Shown here one piece after another: positions 58,377-64,000 of a stretch of DNA of 64,000 nucleotides. The DNA is taken from contig NZ_JAUFQF010000004.1 of the NCBI RefSeq assembly GCF_030409635.1, positions 1,460,241 to 1,524,240 on the forward strand. The letters are read 5' to 3'. The notes beneath the pieces were generated by a model. That model worked only from the letters and a program-made list of their open reading frames with translations, had not been told where the DNA came from and did no database searches. This DNA is from Vibrio agarivorans (GTDB taxonomy: Bacteria > Pseudomonadota > Gammaproteobacteria > Enterobacterales > Vibrionaceae). The translations under genes were made by a program, and so were the position numbers. Position 1 is the first letter of the stretch. Each line of letters starts with the position of its first letter.

Positions 58377-59372
58377 TTAGTTTTCGTATAGGTAACAACG
58401 CACAAAGTGGTTGTCAGATAATTGTGTTACTTCAGGCAGCTTTTCACGGCATCTATCGGAAGCATGGGTGCATCGACCCGCAAACGGGCAGCCTGCAGAT
58501 TCAGGCGTCCACAGTGGAATTTCCCCTTTGTTGCCTTCAAGCTTTTGGTGAATCGATTTGCTTGGATCAGGCACAGCAGACACTAATAGCTTGGTGTAAG
58601 GGTGTTGTGGGTCATGGATAATTTCTTCCGTATCTCCCCACTCCACCATATGGCCGACGTACATCACCGCGAGGTCCTCTGCGATGTAACGAGCGGTTGC
58701 GATGTCATGCGTGATGTATAGAAGAGACATCTGCTTTTCAAACTTCATCTCCTCCATGAGGTTTAAAACCCCAGCACGAATCGAGACGTCGAGCATGGAA
58801 GTTGGCTCATCGGCGAGTACGACTTCCGCACCAACGGCAATATTGCGCGCTAAGTTAACGCGTTGACGCTGGCCACCCGACAGTTGGTGAGGGTATTTGG
58901 CCGCTGTCTCTTTTGGTGGAATAAGACCGACTTGATCGAGTAAGTCGTAGACCCGCTCTTCCAACTCTTTCTTATTGCCAGATGTGATCTTTTTGTGGAT
59001 CAGCAGTGGACGTGCAATGTGGTGGAAAATCGTGTGGGTAGGATTCAGCGAACCAAATGGGTCTTGCCATACCATCTGAACGCCTTCGCGATAAGTCATC
59101 ATGTCTGATTTGGACTTGATATCTTGAATGTCGCGACCTTTGTATTCGATCGCGCCACCCGATGGGGCGTACATTTTCGCAATCATCTTGGCAGTGGTAG
59201 ATTTCCCTGAACCAGATTCGCCCACCACAGATAGACCACGACTTTTGTACATTTTGAACGACACGTCGTTAATTGCGCGCATCATCGGTTGATTGAGAGC
59301 ATTACTGTTGATTGGAAAGTCTTTTACGAGGTTTTTGCCTTCAATCAACAGTTCGCCAAATTGTGTACTCAT
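58377..59372 (-). CDS. Chitobiose ABC transporter ATPase 2 (OppF-like)
   Basis: Second ATPase of an Opp-type importer for chitin oligosaccharides. The 331-aa protein has Walker A GESGSGKST, signature LSGGQRQRVNLARN, Walker B LADEPTSMLD and the C-terminal oligopeptide-transporter domain with a Cys cluster (CPFAGRC, CREKLP), which in relatives binds an iron-sulfur cluster. The ATG at 59372 has GGAG 7 nt upstream; the TTG seven codons earlier is rejected. Confidence 0.93.
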   Translation of the reverse strand: MSTQFGELLIEGKNLVKDFPINSNALNQPMMRAINDVSFKMYKSRGLSVVGESGSGKSTTAKMIAKMYAPSGGAIEYKGRDIQDIKSKSDMMTYREGVQMVWQDPFGSLNPTHTIFHHIARPLLIHKKITSGNKKELEERVYDLLDQVGLIPPKETAAKYPHQLSGGQRQRVNLARNIAVGAEVVLADEPTSMLDVSIRAGVLNLMEEMKFEKQMSLLYITHDIATARYIAEDLAVMYVGHMVEWGDTEEIIHDPQHPYTKLLVSAVPDPSKSIHQKLEGNKGEIPLWTPESAGCPFAGRCTHASDRCREKLPEVTQLSDNHFVRCYLYEN

Positions 59373-59406
59373 TGTTTTCTCCAAAATCTTCAATTACTGC
59401 TGAGAC

Positions 59407-60390
59407 TTAAACCTGTGCTTGAGCGATAGGCTCACCATACAGATGGCAGTTAGATAACCGGCCTGGCTCAATTTGACGTAGGTGGGTTGGAACGCGAGAG
59501 CAAGCCTCGTGAACACGCTCACAACGAGCTTGGAAACGGCAACCTTGTGGAATTTCCAATAGGTTTAAAGGGTTGCCAGGAATTCCCGCCAGTTTGGTTT
59601 TTGGCCCAGTCAAAGGAGGGAATGAACTGCCCAAGCCTTTGGTATAAGGGTGGTATGGACTTTCAAGAATCTGTTTCGAAGGCGCGACTTCAATCAACTC
59701 GCCGGAATACATGATGCCGATACGATCAGAAAACTCCACCATCAGTGAGAGGTCATGAGTAATGAACAAAATTGAGAAGCCAAACTCTTCTTTAAGGGCA
59801 TAGATTTTTTGCAGGATCTCACGTTGAACCACCACATCTAGCGCGGTAGTAGGCTCATCCATGATGATCATTTTTGGGTTCAGTGCGAGAGCAATGGCAA
59901 TAACTAGGCGCTGACGCATGCCACCAGAGAATTGGTGAGGATAGTCGTTCAGGCGGCTAGGGTGGATATCAACGATTTCCAATAGTCCTTCTGCACGACG
60001 CTTAGCTTGCTCACGAGTCATATTGGTGTGACGCATAATGACGTCACAGAACTGTTCTTCCATGGTTAATACTGGGTTCAATGCGTTCATCGCACTTTGG
60101 AACACCATAGACATCTCACTCCAACGGAACGACTGCATACGTTCATCGCTGTACTTTAAGATATCTTCACCGTTGAAGATGACCTCTCCACCGGTAATAA
60201 ACGCGGGTGGCTTATGCAGGCGCATGAGTGAGAATGCGACAGTGGATTTACCACACCCAGACTCACCAGCAAGACCAAAGACCTCGCCGGGGGCAATATC
60301 AAAGCTGACATTGTTGCAGGCACGTACGTCACCTGCATCGGTAATGTAATCTACGCAAAGGTTGCGGATAGAAATGAGTGGTGCTGTCAT
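59407..60390 (-). CDS. Chitobiose ABC transporter ATPase 1 (OppD-like)
   Basis: First ATPase of the importer. The 327-aa protein has Walker A GESGCGKST, signature FSGGMRQRLVIAIAL (Phe instead of Leu, common in OppD), Walker B IIMDEPTTALD and the C-terminal Cys-rich oligopeptide-transporter domain (CRFQARC). It starts 2 nt after the OppC-like stop. Confidence 0.93.
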   Translation of the reverse strand: MTAPLISIRNLCVDYITDAGDVRACNNVSFDIAPGEVFGLAGESGCGKSTVAFSLMRLHKPPAFITGGEVIFNGEDILKYSDERMQSFRWSEMSMVFQSAMNALNPVLTMEEQFCDVIMRHTNMTREQAKRRAEGLLEIVDIHPSRLNDYPHQFSGGMRQRLVIAIALALNPKMIIMDEPTTALDVVVQREILQKIYALKEEFGFSILFITHDLSLMVEFSDRIGIMYSGELIEVAPSKQILESPYHPYTKGLGSSFPPLTGPKTKLAGIPGNPLNLLEIPQGCRFQARCERVHEACSRVPTHLRQIEPGRLSNCHLYGEPIAQAQV

Positions 60391-60392
60391 GA

Positions 60393-61418
60393 TTATTTAT
60401 CTCCGCTCCAAAGTGCATTCTGTGGAGCCAACTCTGGCTCACGTTCTTCTTTGTCTTGCTTTGCAAGTTTCTTCCAGCGCTTCATTCCTTTGTGCGAGCG
60501 AAGTTGCGGGTTAGCAATTTCATCGACGGCAAAGTTAAGCAGAGCAAGACTGGTTACAAGTAGTGTTAGTGCGACACAAGGTGCTAGTAGCTCCCACCAC
60601 GCGCCAATCAGCATTGAAGAAGAGGTCTGAACGTTGTAGAGCATGATGCCCCAGCTGATGGTATTTGGGTTGCCAAGACCCAAGAACGATAGTGTTGCTT
60701 CCATCATGATGGCGTACATAACAGAGCCAATGAAGCTTGCTCCAACAATCGAGATTAGGTTTGGTAGAATCTCCACAAAGATGATGCGCCAAGAGGATTC
60801 ACCGAGCACTTCAGCGGCTTTTACAAACTCTTTTTCGCGCAGAGCAAGCGTTTGAGAGCGTATCACCCTCGCGCCCCAGGCCCAGGACATCAAGCCGATC
60901 ACAAGCGTGATGGTTAGTGGCCCAGCCTCACCGATAAAGGCTGCAACGACGAACAATAGCGGGAACTGTGGAATCACCAGCATGATGTTCATTGCTGCGG
61001 TAAGAACATCATCGACACGTCCACCGAAGTAACCCGCTGAGACACCGATGATGGTGGCAAGAATACATACTGTAATCCCTGCGCCAAAGCCGACAGCAAG
61101 AGACACTCGCGCACCATGCGCAACCTGAGACCAGACGTCACGCCCCATACGAGTGGTGCCAAGGCTATGGTCCGCTTTTTTCGACATCGCAAGAGTGCGG
61201 CGGTCCGTGGCTAAGTTTTCTGCAACCCAACCTGTTGGATTGTCTTGTGCCGCTTTCACCACAAAAGCTGGGTACTCATGCGGCTTACCTGTGCGCTTGT
61301 CGGGGGCATGCTGGGTCAGTAGGGGAGCAAACACAGCGATAAAAATGAAGATACTAAGAATAATCACACCTGTCAGTGCCATTGGGTTTCGCCAAATCAG
61401 TTTCGCAAGTTCTTTCAT
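60393..61418 (-). CDS. Chitobiose ABC transporter permease 2 (OppC-like)
   Basis: Inner-membrane permease, 341 aa, about six helices. A long periplasmic segment follows helix 1 (about residues 35-90). The family EAA loop (KEFVKAAEVLGESSWRIIFVE) contacts the ATPases. A charged C-terminal tail (KKLAKQDKEEREPELAP) is longer than usual. It lies between its partners with gaps of 2 nt on either side. Confidence 0.93.
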   Translation of the reverse strand: MKELAKLIWRNPMALTGVIILSIFIFIAVFAPLLTQHAPDKRTGKPHEYPAFVVKAAQDNPTGWVAENLATDRRTLAMSKKADHSLGTTRMGRDVWSQVAHGARVSLAVGFGAGITVCILATIIGVSAGYFGGRVDDVLTAAMNIMLVIPQFPLLFVVAAFIGEAGPLTITLVIGLMSWAWGARVIRSQTLALREKEFVKAAEVLGESSWRIIFVEILPNLISIVGASFIGSVMYAIMMEATLSFLGLGNPNTISWGIMLYNVQTSSSMLIGAWWELLAPCVALTLLVTSLALLNFAVDEIANPQLRSHKGMKRWKKLAKQDKEEREPELAPQNALWSGDK

Positions 61419-61420
61419 GA

Positions 61421-62407
61421 TTATTTACCTCCCTTACGTAGGCGAGGGTCCAGCACGACATACAGCATGTCGGCCACAAGGTTAAAGAACAGCATGAACA
61501 TAGTCATAATAAGCAGTTGGCCCTGAAGCACTTGGTAGTCACGAGCATTGATCGCATTGAACAGCACGGACCCAAGACCTGGGTAGTTGAAGATGATTTC
61601 GATAATAAGCTGACCGCCAATCGCCATACCTAGCGACATAGATAGTGCGGTCACACTTGGTAGCAACGCATTACGCGCCGCATAGTTAAAGACCACGCGG
61701 TTTTCGCTTAAGCCTTTGCCCTTTGCCATCGTGATGTAGTCTTCGGCGAGCAGGTTGATCATGTTGTTACGCATGTTCACAAGGAAGCCGCCAATTTGCA
61801 CGATAGAGGCACAAAAGAGAGGAAGAACAGCGTGATAAGCGACATCTTTAATGAATGCCCAGCTTGTCCAGTCAGGGATCGTACCTGCGGTATAGGCATA
61901 CCCGGTTGGGAACCACTTCAGTCCGATAGCAAAGGTAAAGAGGGCTAACATCGCGATAACGACTTGGGGTACTGCTTGAAGAATCAGCATGCCCGGCGTG
62001 ACGAAAGCATCGTATTTACTGCCGCGCTTCCACGCAGCAAAAATGCCCAGAATCGAACCGATAGAGAAAGAAAGTACCACTGCTGTGCCCGCTAGGAAGA
62101 GAGACCAACCGAAAGCGCTGCCAAGGAGTGCGTTAACTGAAAGCGGGTAGAACTGAATCGACGTTCCTAGCTCCCAGGTAAGAATATTTTTCATGTAAGT
62201 GAAGTACTGAACCAGTAAACCACCATCAACGAAGCCAAGTAGCTCCTTCATTGCGGCAATACGTTCAGGTGTCACTTGCACCGTAGTATGAGCAAACATC
62301 ATGGTGACCGGATCACCCGGCATTGCTCGTGGAATAATAAAGTTCAACGTGGCTGCAACCAGCAGCGCAATCAAATAGAACGTTAGACGTCTTAAAAAGT
62401 AACCCAT
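61421..62407 (-). CDS. Chitobiose ABC transporter permease 1 (OppB-like)
   Basis: Inner-membrane permease, 328 aa, six helices. The first starts at MGYFLRRLTFYLIALLVAAT, followed by the characteristic PRAMPGDPVTMMF. The EAA loop is EDYITMAKGKGLSENRVVF. It is the first gene of the transport set after the binding protein, separated from it by about 160 nt that contain a strong hairpin. Confidence 0.93.
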   Translation of the reverse strand: MGYFLRRLTFYLIALLVAATLNFIIPRAMPGDPVTMMFAHTTVQVTPERIAAMKELLGFVDGGLLVQYFTYMKNILTWELGTSIQFYPLSVNALLGSAFGWSLFLAGTAVVLSFSIGSILGIFAAWKRGSKYDAFVTPGMLILQAVPQVVIAMLALFTFAIGLKWFPTGYAYTAGTIPDWTSWAFIKDVAYHAVLPLFCASIVQIGGFLVNMRNNMINLLAEDYITMAKGKGLSENRVVFNYAARNALLPSVTALSMSLGMAIGGQLIIEIIFNYPGLGSVLFNAINARDYQVLQGQLLIMTMFMLFFNLVADMLYVVLDPRLRKGGK

Positions 62408-62531
62408 AACTCACACCTTACTCACCCAGATAATTCCTGTTTCTGGATTCAGGTCGCTCCTAGCGAAATTTTGAGCGAACAAACCCCTGACGCTTAGCGC
62501 CATGAATAAAACTATTAAAAGAGGTTTAAAG

Positions 62532-62553
62532 GCGGCACACGGGAGTGTGCCGC
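62532..62553 (-). terminator. Hairpin between binding protein and permease genes
   Basis: GCGGCACAC (62532-62540), loop GGGA, GTGTGCCGC (62545-62553). On the minus strand it is followed by CTTTAAACCTCTTTTAAT. It probably causes partial termination so that the binding protein is made in excess, as with many ABC import operons. Confidence 0.7.
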
Positions 62554-62566
62554 AAGAAAAAGAACG

Positions 62567-64000
62567 TTACTTAACTGGTTTTAGGTCCAGTACATGCAGT
62601 AGACGCTCAGGGATGCCAGCCCAAATGTTTGGACGGCCTTGTGGATTTTCTTCGTTCCACCAACCCGTGAAGCGAGTTGTGTTGTATTGGAACATGTACG
62701 CACCCGATAGCACTGGGATGGTTACTTGGTCAGCAGCGATGATCTTCTGGATACCATGAGCGATCTCTAGCTGCTCATCTTTGTTCGCTGTTTTATAGAA
62801 GCTATCCAGTAGGCTATCTAGCTGATCGTTCTTGTAGAAGTGCATCGCGAAACGAGGCATACCATCACCAGATTGCAGTGTTGAGTTGTAACCACTGTTC
62901 CAGTAAGTGTAAGGATCGGCACCATGGAAGTAGTTGGTGTATGCAACGTCGTAAGAACCTTCAAGCATAGACTGGTTGTAGACTGAGAAATCAGGTGTAC
63001 GTGCACGAGCAGCAATGCCCACTTCTTGTAGTTGCTCAACCGCGAGTTGCACTGTGTTGTTAAAGTCAGTCCAACCGTTTGGCGATTGAATCAGTAGCTC
63101 AAACTTCTTACCTGATGGTGTTTCTACAAAGCCATCTTTGTTGGTGTCTTTAAAGCCCGCTTTAGCCAGTAATGCTTTGGCGCCATCCGCATCGTAGCTG
63201 TTGAACTTCTGATATTTTTTGTGCGTTGCTTCGTCAGACCAAGCTTCAAATGCATAGCCAAGACCAGAAGCGAAGTCGTTGACAGTACCGCCACCGTAAA
63301 ACGCGATGTCAATGATCGTTTGACGGTCAAGCGCCATAGAGAATGCACGACGGAAGTCGACATTGTTTAGTGCTTCTTGTTTTGCTGGGTCTGGGTTTTT
63401 GTAGTTTACGACAAACGCTTGCGTACCTGCTGGTGGGTACCAGTATTGGTGGTTCGGGCTCGCAGCGGCGTAAGTGCGGTCGATGTCTGGAACAAATGAA
63501 GACGTCCAGTCCATCTCGCCGTTAACAATTTTACCTAGGAACTGATCGTTGTTGGCGATCTGTGGAACACGCAGGCAGTCAACGTCTAGGTTGTCGTTGT
63601 CCCAGTAGTTCGGGTTACGACATTGGATGTAAAGCTGTGGTGTAAACGTATCAACTACGGTAAATGGTCCAGAACCTACAGGGTTTTCGTTGGTGAAAGT
63701 CGATGGGTCGTCAACCTTGCTCCAAACGTGTTGTGGCACAACTGGAACTTTCGCAATCTCGTAAGGAACATTTGAGTTAGCTTCAGTGAGTTTAAAGCGA
63801 ACTTGGTAGTCGTTTACTTTCTCAACACTGGTTACCCAAGAGTTGATACCGCTTTGGTCAAGCTCTGGCTTGGCTTTTACTAGCTCGAAAGAGAACACTA
63901 CGTCATCAGCGTTAAATGTTTCGCCGTCAGACCACTTCACGCCTTTGCGAATGTCAAAAGTAACGGTCATTAGATCGTCTGACATGGTGAAGTTTTCTGC
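62567..64000 (-). CDS. Chitin-oligosaccharide ABC transporter substrate-binding protein (5' partial)
   Basis: Periplasmic binding protein of the peptide/oligosaccharide (SBP_5) family. In V. cholerae the equivalent (CBP) binds chitin oligosaccharides and also holds the sensor kinase ChiS in check. The gene runs off the window end, so the signal peptide and first part are missing; 477 codons are present. Features include FDIRKGVKWSDGETFNADDV, typical of the family, and a C-terminal half with many aromatic residues suited to sugar stacking. It is the first gene of the operon that continues through the transporter and enzymes. Promoter and ChiS lie outside. Confidence 0.93.
   Translation of the reverse strand, partial: AENFTMSDDLMTVTFDIRKGVKWSDGETFNADDVVFSFELVKAKPELDQSGINSWVTSVEKVNDYQVRFKLTEANSNVPYEIAKVPVVPQHVWSKVDDPSTFTNENPVGSGPFTVVDTFTPQLYIQCRNPNYWDNDNLDVDCLRVPQIANNDQFLGKIVNGEMDWTSSFVPDIDRTYAAASPNHQYWYPPAGTQAFVVNYKNPDPAKQEALNNVDFRRAFSMALDRQTIIDIAFYGGGTVNDFASGLGYAFEAWSDEATHKKYQKFNSYDADGAKALLAKAGFKDTNKDGFVETPSGKKFELLIQSPNGWTDFNNTVQLAVEQLQEVGIAARARTPDFSVYNQSMLEGSYDVAYTNYFHGADPYTYWNSGYNSTLQSGDGMPRFAMHFYKNDQLDSLLDSFYKTANKDEQLEIAHGIQKIIAADQVTIPVLSGAYMFQYNTTRFTGWWNEENPQGRPNIWAGIPERLLHVLDLKPVK

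Overview
The window is a stretch of Vibrio (Vibrionaceae) chromosome. The evidence is a HapR/LuxR-family quorum regulator between lpdA and hpt, a full N,N'-diacetylchitobiose (chitin dimer) catabolic operon of the Vibrio type, a pyruvate dehydrogenase E2 with three lipoyl domains, and a gene order that I recall as close to the Vibrio cholerae large chromosome from dsbC-recJ to the chitobiose operon. Nearly every gene is a recognisable housekeeping or niche-metabolism gene. I see no prophage, insertion sequence, CRISPR array, tRNA or rRNA.

Layout: (1) 1-2.3 kb, the end of dsbC, then recJ. (2) 2.5-9.8 kb, the pdhR-aceE-aceF-lpdA locus with two PdhR operators ahead of pdhR. (3) 9.8-11.4 kb, the hapR-like regulator (minus) and hpt (plus). 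(4) 11.5-16.5 kb, pepA-holC-valS (minus), divergent from lptF-lptG (to 18.9 kb). (5) 19-21.6 kb, beta-carbonic anhydrase divergent from a SulP anion transporter. (6) 21.8-23.5 kb, the ABC exporter yadGH. (7) 23.6-29.5 kb, sfsA, dksA, gluQRS, pcnB, folK, panB, panC (minus). (8) 29.6-36.9 kb, hrpB, mrcB and a patatin/beta-barrel (PlpD-like) protein. (9) 37.1-39.7 kb, acnB carrying a +1 frameshift. (10) 39.8-43.5 kb, a glycerate module (cdaR, GntP permease, garK) lying between acnB and yacL. (11) 44-45.8 kb, glnK-amtB behind a sigma-54-like promoter with two NtrC-like sites. (12) 45.9-49.8 kb, the Fur-controlled fbpABC ferric iron transporter, with fbpB frameshifted. (13) 49.8-64 kb (minus), the chitobiose operon: binding protein, four Opp-type transporter genes, GH9 glucosaminidase, GlcNAc kinase, GH20 hexosaminidase, chitobiose phosphorylase and a hexose-phosphate mutase.

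How it works together: the PDH block turns pyruvate into acetyl-CoA under PdhR, and acnB carries citrate onward. The last 14 kb imports (GlcNAc)2 and splits it by phosphorolysis (GlcNAc-1-P plus GlcNAc) or hydrolysis (2 GlcNAc). A kinase and a mutase then funnel both products to GlcNAc-6-P, and the GH9 enzyme probably handles deacetylated (GlcN) dimers. GlnK/AmtB and FbpABC cover nitrogen and iron shortage.

Most notable signals: two separate +1 C frameshifts in poly-C runs (acnB, fbpB); a HapR homologue with a longer N-terminal arm and a leader resembling the Qrr small-RNA target; the enhancer-type layout before glnK; the glycerate module separating acnB from yacL; and a set of hairpins dividing the chitobiose operon into segments. 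I found no clearly new system.
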